Of a DNA stretch of 64,000 bases, positions 36,499-43,918 are shown piece after piece. Numbering within the stretch: the stretch's first letter is position 1; each line of letters opens with the position of its first letter. The position numbers and the translations under genes are program-made. This DNA comes from Mucilaginibacter sp. (lineage in GTDB: Bacteria; Bacteroidota; Bacteroidia; Sphingobacteriales; Sphingobacteriaceae). The notes beneath the pieces are model-generated. The model was not told where the DNA came from and searched no databases. It saw nothing but the letters and a program-made list of their open reading frames with translations. The stretch is taken from NCBI RefSeq assembly GCF_025362475.1, contig NZ_JANYGH010000002.1, forward strand, positions 116,430-180,429, in the 5' to 3' direction.

Positions 36499-36963
36499 TT
36501 AACCCTTTGCTTTTTTTGCTTCTTCCTTTTTCTTTTGCTGTTCTAAGAAATAACAATGTGCAGCACAGGCATGTAACTTATAGTTCATATGAGCGGTTCC
36601 AAAATTATGTCCTTTAGGGTCTAAAATGGCACATTTTTCTTTATCAAGGTCTTTCGTGTTAAGAATGTTCTGTCCATTGATATTGTAATAGGAACCATTT
36701 TTCTTGGCCATACCCAATTTCTTACCATTGGCATCAATCACATTACCGCTCCCATCAATAAAGTAAAGCTTTTGCCCTTTGTTGTTGCGCACGATGTTGT
36801 CTTTATCGATATACCCCAATTTGGTGCCACCGTAGTCTCGTATCCAGCCTTTATCGGTAATGGAGATTTTAAATGTCGTGTCTTTTTTGGTTTGCCCCCA
36901 CGCACTAACAGTAACAGCTGTCGTCATTGTTAGTATAAATAAAAATAAATGTAGCTTTTTCAT
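36499..36963 (-). CDS. Secreted protein with short beta repeats
   Basis: The 154-residue protein has a signal peptide (1-24, ending VSAWGQ). The mature part has a repeated pattern of about 12-14 residues with G-x-K-L-G/Y-x-I-D-x-x-G (GTKLGYIDKDNIVRNNKGQK, YFIDGSGNVIDANGKKLG), then a His/Cys region (GHNFGTAHMNYKLHACAAHC) and a Lys/Glu helical end. The repeats suggest a beta-flower or WG-like fold; the His/Cys cluster could bind metal. Family not firmly recognised. It has its own terminator and no operon partner. Confidence 0.65.
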   Translation of the reverse strand: MKKLHLFLFILTMTTAVTVSAWGQTKKDTTFKISITDKGWIRDYGGTKLGYIDKDNIVRNNKGQKLYFIDGSGNVIDANGKKLGMAKKNGSYYNINGQNILNTKDLDKEKCAILDPKGHNFGTAHMNYKLHACAAHCYFLEQQKKKEEAKKAKG

Positions 36964-37308
36964 GATTTTGATCTTATCTGACGTAAATCTCCTTTATTTT
37001 TATTTTTAATTAAATGATAGTCAATTGGTTATTGGGTGATGGAAATCACTTTTCTGATGGCGGGAAACGTCTTGCTTACTAAACGCTCCATTGTTATTCC
37101 ACTGAGGTTGCCGGGTCAAAATAAGCAAATGATCCATTCATTAGTGTTTCCGGACGGTTCGATGCCTGTGGACTTTCAGGCGATAGTTATTGCTGATCAA
37201 TATGGAACATACTAAACGCCTTTTGCACTGTCATCGAGCGTGTAGCCGCTGCTTTTGCCATAAAATACTAATTAGTAGGTTTGCAAACCTAAAAGTTAAA
37301 CGGCCGTA
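36964..37308. other. Intergenic region with palindromes and a 24-codon remnant
   Basis: The 345 bases include two overlapping palindromes, TACTAATTAGTA (37266-37277) and TAGGTTTGCAAACCTA (37276-37291). The latter contains TAGGTTTG, a -7 element, on both strands. On the minus strand it leads into an ATG at 37261 and a frame of only 24 codons (stop at 37187, beginning MAKAAATRSMTV). This looks like a promoter-operator with the start of a decayed gene. Confidence 0.35.
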
Positions 37309-37920
37309 TTAACAACCCGCTAAAATACTTTCGGCTATCCGCTTGTTTAACTGTGCTACCTTTGCATCGCCCAGCCCCTGCGCCACAATGACCGATCCGG
37401 TGATCAGACTTAACAATTGAGGAAAAAGTATCTTCACTTCGTCCGGTTCTACAAGTGTTTTGAGACGCGTTTTAATAAAATCTCCCCAATGCTCAAAATA
37501 AAGATCAACCTTCCCCCTTAACACTTTTACATCCTCCTGGTTAAAATCATTTAAACCACGGGCAAAAGCGCAGCCATTAAAATCATCTTCAGAGAACCAT
37601 TGTTCCAGGAAATCAAATATTGCCAAAATCTCCGCTTTAGCCCCGCCTTTTACACGCGAAACGTGTTTATCAAGCTCCGAAAACCGGAGCCAGTCCTTAG
37701 ATTCTAAATAGGCAGCGATCACTTCGTTCTTTGAAGGGAAGTGATTATAAAAAGTTCTTTTTGATACACTGCTTTCTGCAATGATCCGATCAATTCCAAT
37801 GGTATTAACGCCATATTCATTAAAAAGCGCATTCGCTGTTTTCAAAATGCGATCACGGGGTTTGAGCGATTCAATGGTATCTGCACGCAGGTCTTTAAAA
37901 TTTGATACTTCAGTTGTCAT
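37309..37920 (-). CDS. TetR/AcrR family transcriptional regulator
   Basis: The 203 residues hold an N-terminal TetR HTH (about 22-68; ILKTANALFNEYGVNTIGID, SVSKRTFYNHFPSKNEVI) and a helical ligand-binding domain. It is divergent from the carbonic-anhydrase/HD operon. The spacer contains two copies of a 20-bp imperfect palindrome overlapping the promoters, which is the expected picture for a TetR repressor of itself and the operon. The ligand is unknown. Confidence 0.92.
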   Translation of the reverse strand: MTTEVSNFKDLRADTIESLKPRDRILKTANALFNEYGVNTIGIDRIIAESSVSKRTFYNHFPSKNEVIAAYLESKDWLRFSELDKHVSRVKGGAKAEILAIFDFLEQWFSEDDFNGCAFARGLNDFNQEDVKVLRGKVDLYFEHWGDFIKTRLKTLVEPDEVKILFPQLLSLITGSVIVAQGLGDAKVAQLNKRIAESILAGC

Positions 37921-37947
37921 AAATCATCCATTTGTCAATTTATAAAA

Positions 37948-38003
37948 AGTACACAAATCTGTCTACTTTTTCTTGCAAAAGTACACAAGTCTGTCTACTT
38001 TTG
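37948..38003. promoter_or_regulatory. Double TetR operator and divergent -7 elements
   Basis: Two 20-bp copies lie at 37948-37967 and 37980-37999, 32 bp apart (three helical turns). They share AGTACACAARTCTGTCTACT and fit AGTAnACAnnnnTGTnTACT. Promoter elements overlap them: TACTTTTG on the plus strand (37996-38003) for the carbonic anhydrase gene, with TTG at 37973-37975, and TACTTTTG on the minus strand (37976-37983) for the TetR gene. Confidence 0.75.
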
Positions 38004-38049
38004 TCAAAGATAATATTAATAAACATTTTCAATAAAGGAGGAAAAAAAA

Positions 38050-38640
38050 ATGACAAATTACAGCGAACACGAATTCAGGAAACAACCCTGGTTCGATCAA
38101 AAGAACTTCCCCGGCTTCGACCAGGCAATCCCGATGAAATCTATGGTGATTTACTGCTTTGATCCACGCGCCGCTAATATTCCCAATGCAGTTGCAGCAT
38201 ATTTTGGGGATGAGGTCTATCCTGGCGAAAACATATTTAACGAAGCCGGCAATAATGTAGGGTCGACACAAACCTTGTTTACACTATCAAATGCAGGTGG
38301 CCGGGCTATCGGTGCTTTGCAGTCAGTTGCTACCATGAATTATCTATTTAATGACTTGGAAAGACTTATTGTAGTTCACCACTCTTTCTGCGGCGCGACC
38401 TCATTTGAACCGGACCAGCTTATCGAGAAGTTTCATGACCACTACCACGCAGATATCTCAAAAATGTGGGATCATGATGACCTGGCTATCATGGACTACG
38501 AGCAATCGATCAGGCATGATGTCGAACTGCTACGGTCAAGCCCGGCAACGCCGAAAAAAATGAAGATCTATGGTTTCTTCTATGATATCAGTTCTGGCAA
38601 ATTAACCGAGGTGCTTCGCGATATTCCAGCAGAAGACTAA
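38050..38640 (+). CDS. Beta-carbonic-anhydrase-like protein
   Basis: The 196-residue protein has the zinc and catalytic motifs of beta-class carbonic anhydrases: C36-x-D38-x-R40 (YCFDPRAA) and H111-x2-C114 (HHSFCGA), plus NEAGNNVG in between. The Asp/Arg dyad and all three zinc ligands are present, so Zn binding is likely. Sequence around them is unlike the housekeeping type, so another hydrolase-type reaction is possible. A purine-rich ribosome site GGAGGAAAA lies before the ATG. It forms an operon with the HD protein gene (30-bp gap) under the TetR protein. Confidence 0.82.
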   Translation: MTNYSEHEFRKQPWFDQKNFPGFDQAIPMKSMVIYCFDPRAANIPNAVAAYFGDEVYPGENIFNEAGNNVGSTQTLFTLSNAGGRAIGALQSVATMNYLFNDLERLIVVHHSFCGATSFEPDQLIEKFHDHYHADISKMWDHDDLAIMDYEQSIRHDVELLRSSPATPKKMKIYGFFYDISSGKLTEVLRDIPAED

Positions 38641-38670
38641 ACGTAACTAATGTCATAAACACAGATCAAT

Positions 38671-39300
38671 ATGAATATAGATTTCAAACTCCCGGACACT
38701 GAAATCGTCAGACAAGCACACGATCTGGTCCGCTCAGCTTCGGGCGACATGCTTTATAACCACCTGATGCGGTGCTATTTTTTCGCGGAGCTATTCGCAC
38801 AGCAGGAAAACTCCAATGCTGACCGCGAATTGATCTTCTTATCAACAACCATGCATGACCTTGGTTTCACAGACCTGGGCCGCGGCCCTAATCGTTTTGA
38901 AATAGAGGGTGCTCACGCAGCCCGCCGTTATCTCAAAGAATGGGGTGTTGAAGATGACCGAAGCTGGAAGGTCTGGACCAATATCGCCGCGCACACCTGG
39001 GACATTAACCTGTTCAAAGAAGACGAGGCCAGGATCTCCCAACTGGGGATACTTTATGACGTAATCGCCCTGCCGCCGGAGATCAAACTTGACCCGGAAA
39101 CGGTGGCAGAAATTGTTCGGCGCTACCCGCGCCTGGACTTTAAACATGGTTTTTACGAGATGCACAGGGAGGAATTGGAAAGTAAGCAGCCTTATCCGCA
39201 CAGGTTTCATATGTGTACATGTATTGCGCATGAGCAGGGGCTTCAACTGGAGATCCCCAACCCGAAAACTTGGTTGAACGGTGCTCCTTTTAACGAATGA
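38671..39300 (+). CDS. HD-domain phosphohydrolase-like protein
   Basis: The 209-residue HD-fold protein has H31, then H62-D63 in MHDLGFTDLG, AAHTWDI at about 113-119, and a distal aspartate in the YDVIAL region, i.e. the H...HD...D metal set. The family includes nucleotide and cyanamide-type hydrolases; the size and MHDLGF context resemble cyanamide-hydratase-like HD proteins. The substrate is not predictable. It is cotranscribed with the carbonic-anhydrase-like gene, which suggests a small CO2/amide-related pathway, an inference only. Confidence 0.82.
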   Translation: MNIDFKLPDTEIVRQAHDLVRSASGDMLYNHLMRCYFFAELFAQQENSNADRELIFLSTTMHDLGFTDLGRGPNRFEIEGAHAARRYLKEWGVEDDRSWKVWTNIAAHTWDINLFKEDEARISQLGILYDVIALPPEIKLDPETVAEIVRRYPRLDFKHGFYEMHREELESKQPYPHRFHMCTCIAHEQGLQLEIPNPKTWLNGAPFNE

Positions 39301-39373
39301 TTCCAGCACAAGTTTAATGGCAATATACAAGAAAAGCCCTTTTTCAAGGGGCCTTCTGCCAAATGTAGCCCAA

Positions 39374-39467
39374 ACTGGACAATTCACGAACTTTTTCTTG
39401 GAGGATTTGCATAGAATGGCGTTTTGAAAAACATTTCGAGAAGGGCACTGGACAATTCACGAACTTT
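39374..39467 (+). repeat. 21-bp perfect direct repeat, two copies
   Basis: Copies at 39374-39394 and 39447-39467 are identical over 21 bases (beginning ACTGGACAATTCACGAAC). They are 73 bp apart, in the spacer after the HD gene. They resemble duplicated ends of a mobile element or a recombination site, but no transposase is nearby at this spot. Confidence 0.6.
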
Positions 39468-39486
39468 CAATGGGTATAAAAGTGGC

Positions 39487-39525
39487 TCGAACCGTTTTAT
39501 TTAGTTGATCAATAAAACGGTTCGA
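39487..39525. terminator. Bidirectional intrinsic terminator
   Basis: A perfect 15-bp inverted repeat (TCGAACCGTTTTATT at 39487-39501 with its complement at 39511-39525, 9-base loop) lies between the convergent HD and NTF2-like genes. Confidence 0.75.
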
Positions 39526-39553
39526 ATTACTTATCACCTGCCGATCAACTTCA

Positions 39554-40024
39554 TTAGATATCCGTAAGAACCGATGGGTCTCCTGAGCGCCAAACATTAT
39601 CTATTGTAACCCGCTGAATAATCCAAACATCTTCCTGTCTGATCAGTTCCACATCGTATCTGTTTTTCATGAGATAATGCCGGGAATGATCGTTCGAGGG
39701 TAAATGTTGTGCTTCTACAAGAGCGTCCATAACCGCTTTATCCCCATTGATAAAGACCCTTGGATTACTTACTGAGTGGGTGGTATCAATCTTGCTCAGT
39801 GAACCAGTTAAGGCAGCTACGATGGCAACTCGTCCTTCCAATACCGGATATTCGAAGCCGGCTTTTCTTGCGGCGGGCCCGAAATCAGATATTGCGTCTT
39901 TCGCAAAAGCTGATGCAAGAAGGTTGCTATCACGCAGGTCAATGCCCGCAGCGAAGCGGTAGAGGGTTTCAACTACCGCAAATTTATCTGCGGTTTCCTG
40001 AAAGTTTATTATTTGATTTTTCAT
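39554..40024 (-). CDS. NTF2-like (SnoaL-type) protein
   Basis: The 156-residue single NTF2-like fold has an N-terminal helix pair (FAVVETLYRFAAGIDLRDSN), then a curved beta sheet with AFAKDAISDFGPA and the end WIIQRVTIDNVWRSGDPSVL. Family members are small-molecule isomerases, hydrolases or binding proteins. It follows an SDR gene by 33 bp on the same strand, and both are probably controlled by the divergent HxlR regulator. Confidence 0.82.
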   Translation of the reverse strand: MKNQIINFQETADKFAVVETLYRFAAGIDLRDSNLLASAFAKDAISDFGPAARKAGFEYPVLEGRVAIVAALTGSLSKIDTTHSVSNPRVFINGDKAVMDALVEAQHLPSNDHSRHYLMKNRYDVELIRQEDVWIIQRVTIDNVWRSGDPSVLTDI

Positions 40025-40057
40025 TATATTAAATTTTAGATCTGAATTTTTAGATGT

Positions 40058-40813
40058 TTAATAGCCAACGCCTCTTACACCGCCCGATGCTCTGATAGAT
40101 TCACCTGTTACCCAATGTGCATCTTCGGATGCAAGAAAGACAGCAAGCGGGGCGATATCTTCCGGTTCGCCAAATCTGCCAAGGGGTGTTCCCGAGATCA
40201 GTTTTTCGCCAAATTCGCCCTCAAAATTTCCGGCGGTGGCCGGTGTATTGGTGTGGCCCGGAAGTATTGAATTTACCCTGATCTTACGAGGGCCAAGCTC
40301 CCTGGCCAGTGCTACTGTCAAGGTATCCACAGCACCTTTGGTTGCTGAATAAACGCTTGATGCCAGGTAGGGATCCGTGCTTAAAATAGAGCTGATATTA
40401 ATGATGCTTCCGCCATGATCCATCTGTTTTACAGCGGCCTTCGCTGCCAGCAAATAACCCATCACATTCAGATTAAACTGTTTGTGAAAAGCGTCCTCAG
40501 TCAGGTCGTCGAGCATTTCGAAAACTGCGACACCGGCATTATTGACAAGGATATCAACAGGTCCGAATTTCACTTTTACCACATCGAACATGCGTGTGAT
40601 ATCGGTTGAGCTGCTCAGGTCGGCCTGAATGGCGAAAGCCTTTCCGCTGGCTGATACGATTTCATTAACAACCTGATCGGCGTCCTTTGCACCTGAGGCA
40701 AAATTTACGATCACTGTTGCGCCCGCTTTACCGAATGCTTTGGCGATCCCGGCGCCTATGCCTTTGGAAGCACCGGTCACCAGCGCCACTTTATCTTTGA
40801 GTTTTAATTCCAT
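40058..40813 (-). CDS. Short-chain dehydrogenase/reductase (SDR)
   Basis: The 251-residue classical SDR has TGASKGIGAGIAKAFG, NNAG, the catalytic Ser in NISSILS and YSATK. Residue patterns NFASGAKDA after strand 2 lack the acidic residue typical for NAD, so NADP is more likely. Substrate unknown. It heads a two-gene operon with the NTF2-like gene and is divergent from the HxlR regulator; a TACCTTTG -7 element (40843-40850, minus strand) lies 30 bp before its start. Confidence 0.9.
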   Translation of the reverse strand: MELKLKDKVALVTGASKGIGAGIAKAFGKAGATVIVNFASGAKDADQVVNEIVSASGKAFAIQADLSSSTDITRMFDVVKVKFGPVDILVNNAGVAVFEMLDDLTEDAFHKQFNLNVMGYLLAAKAAVKQMDHGGSIINISSILSTDPYLASSVYSATKGAVDTLTVALARELGPRKIRVNSILPGHTNTPATAGNFEGEFGEKLISGTPLGRFGEPEDIAPLAVFLASEDAHWVTGESIRASGGVRGVGY

Positions 40814-40842
40814 TTTATTTAAATCTGTAATAAATGATGGTT

Positions 40843-40894
40843 CAAAGGTAGATACCCCTAACTTTACTTATGTTATGGGTTTCCTGAAGTAAAG
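40843..40894. promoter_or_regulatory. HxlR operator and SDR promoter
   Basis: CTTTACTT (40862-40869) and AAGTAAAG (40887-40894) form a perfect 8-bp inverted repeat with 17-bp spacing between the divergent SDR and HxlR genes. The minus-strand -7 element TACCTTTG (40843-40850) is adjacent, so binding could control the SDR gene. Confidence 0.5.
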
Positions 40895-40920
40895 CGGGTT
40901 CCCTGTTCAGACAGCAGCAC

Positions 40921-41280
40921 ATGGGAAAGACCAAAACGATATATGAAGAAGAGGCAGATTGTTCCAAAATACTTTTTGCCATACAGGATACACTCGATCT
41001 GATCAGCGGTAAATGGAAGATCAAAGTGGTGGGTGTTCTGTTATATGGTAAAAAGAATTTCACCGATCTTCAGCACCGGATCAACGGGCTTGGCGCAAAG
41101 ATGCTTTCAAAAGAATTACAGGACCTGGAGATCAACGGAATGATCACACGGACGGTCAACACAACAAAACCCATCACCGTGACTTATGAACTAACGCCCT
41201 ACGGGCATACACTTGAACCGATCATCCAGGCACTTGCCGATTGGGGAACGGAACACCGGCACAAGATCACGGGCCGTTAG
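40921..41280 (+). CDS. HxlR-family winged-helix regulator
   Basis: The 119-residue single HxlR/MarR-like winged helix has the family core SGKWKIKVVGVLLYGKKNFT, LGAKMLSKELQDLEINGMI and a C-terminal dimerisation helix. C14 near the N-terminus matches the position of the redox-active cysteine in HypR/YodB/QorR-type members, so sensing of quinones, aldehydes or oxidants is plausible. It is divergent from the SDR/NTF2 operon, its likely target. Confidence 0.9.
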   Translation: MGKTKTIYEEEADCSKILFAIQDTLDLISGKWKIKVVGVLLYGKKNFTDLQHRINGLGAKMLSKELQDLEINGMITRTVNTTKPITVTYELTPYGHTLEPIIQALADWGTEHRHKITGR

Positions 41281-41334
41281 GTTTATTACATTTATTTCTG
41301 GGGAGCCTCAATTTACATAAGTGAATAAAATGAC

Positions 41335-41364
41335 ATTATTTTAGAACAGTTGTTCTAAAATAAT
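41335..41364. promoter_or_regulatory. TetR operator, 30-bp palindrome
   Basis: Arms ATTATTTTAGAACA and TGTTCTAAAATAAT flank a GT centre. A -7 element TAGGTTTG (41367-41374) follows immediately. Binding by the TetR protein encoded at 41383 would block its own promoter. A related site lies at 42008-42037. Confidence 0.75.
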
Positions 41365-41382
41365 TTTAGGTTTGCAGGAGAA

Positions 41383-41961
41383 ATGGCAAGGAACTTAGAA
41401 TTTAACGAAGAAGAAGCAATCAAAAAAGCGATGGAGGTTTTTTGGAAAAAAGGCTACAGCGGCACTTCTATAAGAGATGTGGCCGAGGCGATGAATATCA
41501 AGATCAGCAGTATCTATAATACAATGGGTGATAAACATCAGCTGTTCATCAAATGCATTCGCAGTTACACACAAACCCGGGCGATTGAAGCACAAAACAG
41601 CGCCGGCAGAGTGAGGTCACCATTAAAAGCCATTATTAGTTTTATTGAGGGTGCTGTACATACGATCCTTTACAGCGCTAACAGTTGTTTAGCTATAAAA
41701 ACCACTTTCGAAGTAGCCGCAACCGATCCGGAGTTGCAGGCCATTCTCCGCGAAGACCATGAATTTACGTACGGCTTATTGACAAGTCTTATCCAAAAAG
41801 CGATTGAGCTAAAAGAACTCCCTGCTGATGCTGATGCGAACACCCTTGCCGATTTTATCCTTAACAACTTTACCGGCTGGCACGAGTCCTACATTATCCA
41901 TCAAGACCCGATCAAGATCAAAAAAATGGCTAAATACTTGATCGGTCAAATATCAAAGTAA
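41383..41961 (+). CDS. TetR/AcrR family transcriptional regulator
   Basis: The 192 residues have an N-terminal HTH (about 8-55; AIKKAMEVFWKKGYSGTSIR, KISSIYNTMGDKHQLF) and a TetR_C-type helical domain with QAILREDHEFTYGLL. It resembles regulators of the AcrR/ComR type (W-K-K-G-Y motif). It is preceded by its own 30-bp operator; a second, related operator stands before the next gene, so the downstream MazG-like/saccharopine-dehydrogenase-like unit is the probable regulon. Confidence 0.9.
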   Translation: MARNLEFNEEEAIKKAMEVFWKKGYSGTSIRDVAEAMNIKISSIYNTMGDKHQLFIKCIRSYTQTRAIEAQNSAGRVRSPLKAIISFIEGAVHTILYSANSCLAIKTTFEVAATDPELQAILREDHEFTYGLLTSLIQKAIELKELPADADANTLADFILNNFTGWHESYIIHQDPIKIKKMAKYLIGQISK

Positions 41962-42007
41962 TACCGTTTTACCTATGTGCTTATTAATAGAGCAACACAA
42001 ATAGGCG

Positions 42008-42037
42008 CTTATTTTGTAACAAGTGTTCTAAAATAAG
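42008..42037. promoter_or_regulatory. Second TetR operator
   Basis: It is an imperfect palindrome with outer arms CTTATTTT / AAAATAAG and the inner half GTGTTCTAAAATAAG, which matches the right half of the operator at 41335-41364. It lies 43 bp before the MazG-like gene. Confidence 0.65.
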
Positions 42038-42079
42038 CGATAATAAATTGTCCACACGCATACCCTTTAAACAACTCAA

Positions 42080-42409
42080 ATGAGCAAAGAACTGAATTTC
42101 ACAGAGGTAATTTCCCGGTCAAAACAGATCAGGAAGCAGTATCATGAACTTGAAAAAGAACACCACGGCAGTGAATGGACCATTGAAGAGGATGCTCTGG
42201 CATTTTTAACAGATGCAGGTCTGGTGGGCAGGTTAACCATGTCGCAACAAGAGCGCTGGCCAAAGGGAGATACGACGAATGAGGAACTTTCACACAAATT
42301 GGGAGAAAGCATCTGGTGGCTGATCATCCTGGCCGGCCGTATGAATATAGATATTAATGTTGCCCTGGAAGGCTTCCTTTCAAAAACAGAAAAACTCTTA
42401 AAGAAATAA
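42080..42409 (+). CDS. MazG-like helical protein
   Basis: The 109-residue all-alpha protein has a pattern of W-T-I-E-E-D-A-L near residue 38 and LSHKLGESIWWLIILAGRMN near 72-91, like MazG-type nucleotide pyrophosphohydrolases. The acidic metal-binding ExxE-12-ExxD set is incomplete, so catalytic activity is doubtful. It lies 3 bp before the saccharopine-dehydrogenase-like gene that the IS element interrupts, and behind a TetR-type operator. Confidence 0.65.
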   Translation: MSKELNFTEVISRSKQIRKQYHELEKEHHGSEWTIEEDALAFLTDAGLVGRLTMSQQERWPKGDTTNEELSHKLGESIWWLIILAGRMNIDINVALEGFLSKTEKLLKK

Positions 42410-42535
42410 AACATGACCACGATAAAAGAAAAAATGGGAAAGCTACTGATCTACGGTGCCACAGGCTATACCGGTACCATGATCTGTCATGAAGCCGCAC
42501 GAAGAGGACTTGATTTTGAGATCGCGGGACGAAGT

Positions 42536-43918
42536 CACTGTTGTCCGGTAAAGATTGGCTAATCAAGAAAAGATGTTGATTAGTGTATGTTTTAACGGTT
42601 TAGGTTTTAAATCCGATTTCTAAGCCCCCCAGTTTTAGCTGAGGGGATCGACTATCGGGAGCAGACAGCTTTTCCGGATTATTGAGAAAATCGAATAAAT
42701 GGATATAACTCATCAGGTGCAGCCTGATAATGGAACTCAGATTAGAGAATGCCCATCGCTTTTTTAGCTGTGCCTGTACAAGTTTGATAAGTAGATCGGC
42801 AATAAAAGCACACCAAATCTGTATCTTAATTGCATTTTCATTATCTCCAAGAAAGTATTTGAGCGGGAAGTTTTGTTTGATTCTTTTAAACAATGTTTCG
42901 ATCTGCCAGCGCTTTTTATAAAGATCAGCTATTTCCAGTGCTGATAAGGTGAGATTGTTGGTCAGAAACTCAAACTCCCTCGACTTTTCCCTATCAAAAA
43001 AGGTAATCAGTCTGCTTTTAAGTTTAACCTTTTTACGGTGCGTCCTGGTACCTAAAGTAATCATCCGGTCAGCCCTTACACCGGCTTCCATTTCTTCGGC
43101 ACTAATTGGGTTTGTGCCAGTTTCCGTATAACTTGCCCCTTTTCTTTGCCGGGTAACGAAAGACACACCTTCGTTATCAAGCCGCTGGTATTGACTATAA
43201 TCAACGTAGCCTTTATCAAACACTATAAATGAACCTGCATCGAGATTAATCTCTTTTAGAAAGGTCATATCATTGGCACTTGCAGCTGTGAAATTAATCT
43301 GTATAGCAACATCATTGGCGGCATCCATTAGTGTATGGACCTTAATGCCGCCTTTCCTTTTTCCATTCATTTTTCCCGGACTCGGGGCTTTGAGTATTTG
43401 CTGAAATAAAGTAATAGTAGAGGAGTCTGCTATATATAGTTTAGGCTGGAGCCCAGTCCGGCTGTCCGGTAAAAGATGCCTGTAATTCCGGTAAAGTTGT
43501 TCATAAATCAACTCGAAGACCTTGCAAGATCGTTTCATATTAGCATCGCATAATGTGCTTCTTCCCGGGGCTTTTTTGATACCTGTATGTTGCAGTTTAT
43601 GGCAGCAGGCTTGCATTCCGCTAACTACTTCCCGGCTGCTGGTACACTTATTAAGCACGCAATACAACATCGTTACCAAATGTGTATAGGTGTCGAAATA
43701 GCGGTAATAACGATCATGCTGTCCGGCGCGGGCTAAAGTCTTTACAGAGCTGCGATCTATCAAATTCAGCAGCTGATTTAATATCGGCTGTCCGGTAAAA
43801 AAAGTACTTTTGCTCATGTTGGTTATTAAAGTGTGGTAACTCTAATATCAACACAAAAGGGGTGGCTTTTAGCTACCCCTTACTTTTTTTCAAAAAATTC
43901 GTTTACCGGACAACAGTG
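42536..43918 (-). mobile_element. IS4-family insertion sequence, complete
   Basis: The element is 1383 bp with perfect 17-bp terminal inverted repeats CACTGTTGTCCGGTAAA (42536-42552 and complement 43902-43918). Identical 9-bp flanks GGACGAAGT (42527-42535 and 43919-43927) are the target duplication. One transposase gene fills it. Identical flanks and an intact transposase point to a recent insertion. Confidence 0.93.
42600..43817 (-). CDS. IS4-family transposase (DUF4372 + DDE)
   Basis: The 405-residue transposase has an N-terminal DUF4372 DNA-binding region (about 5-75) and a DDE catalytic core: D131 (YIADSST), D201 (IVFDKGYVDY) and E307 in the YREK-like motif YKKRWQIETLFKRIK. All three acidic residues are in place, so it is probably active. 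It is transcribed opposite to the gene it interrupts. Confidence 0.95.
   Translation of the reverse strand: MSKSTFFTGQPILNQLLNLIDRSSVKTLARAGQHDRYYRYFDTYTHLVTMLYCVLNKCTSSREVVSGMQACCHKLQHTGIKKAPGRSTLCDANMKRSCKVFELIYEQLYRNYRHLLPDSRTGLQPKLYIADSSTITLFQQILKAPSPGKMNGKRKGGIKVHTLMDAANDVAIQINFTAASANDMTFLKEINLDAGSFIVFDKGYVDYSQYQRLDNEGVSFVTRQRKGASYTETGTNPISAEEMEAGVRADRMITLGTRTHRKKVKLKSRLITFFDREKSREFEFLTNNLTLSALEIADLYKKRWQIETLFKRIKQNFPLKYFLGDNENAIKIQIWCAFIADLLIKLVQAQLKKRWAFSNLSSIIRLHLMSYIHLFDFLNNPEKLSAPDSRSPQLKLGGLEIGFKT

Noticed and set aside
39487..39525. 15-bp inverted repeat as a recombination or attachment site
   Set aside because: It sits between convergent genes with the layout of a bidirectional terminator, the simpler explanation.
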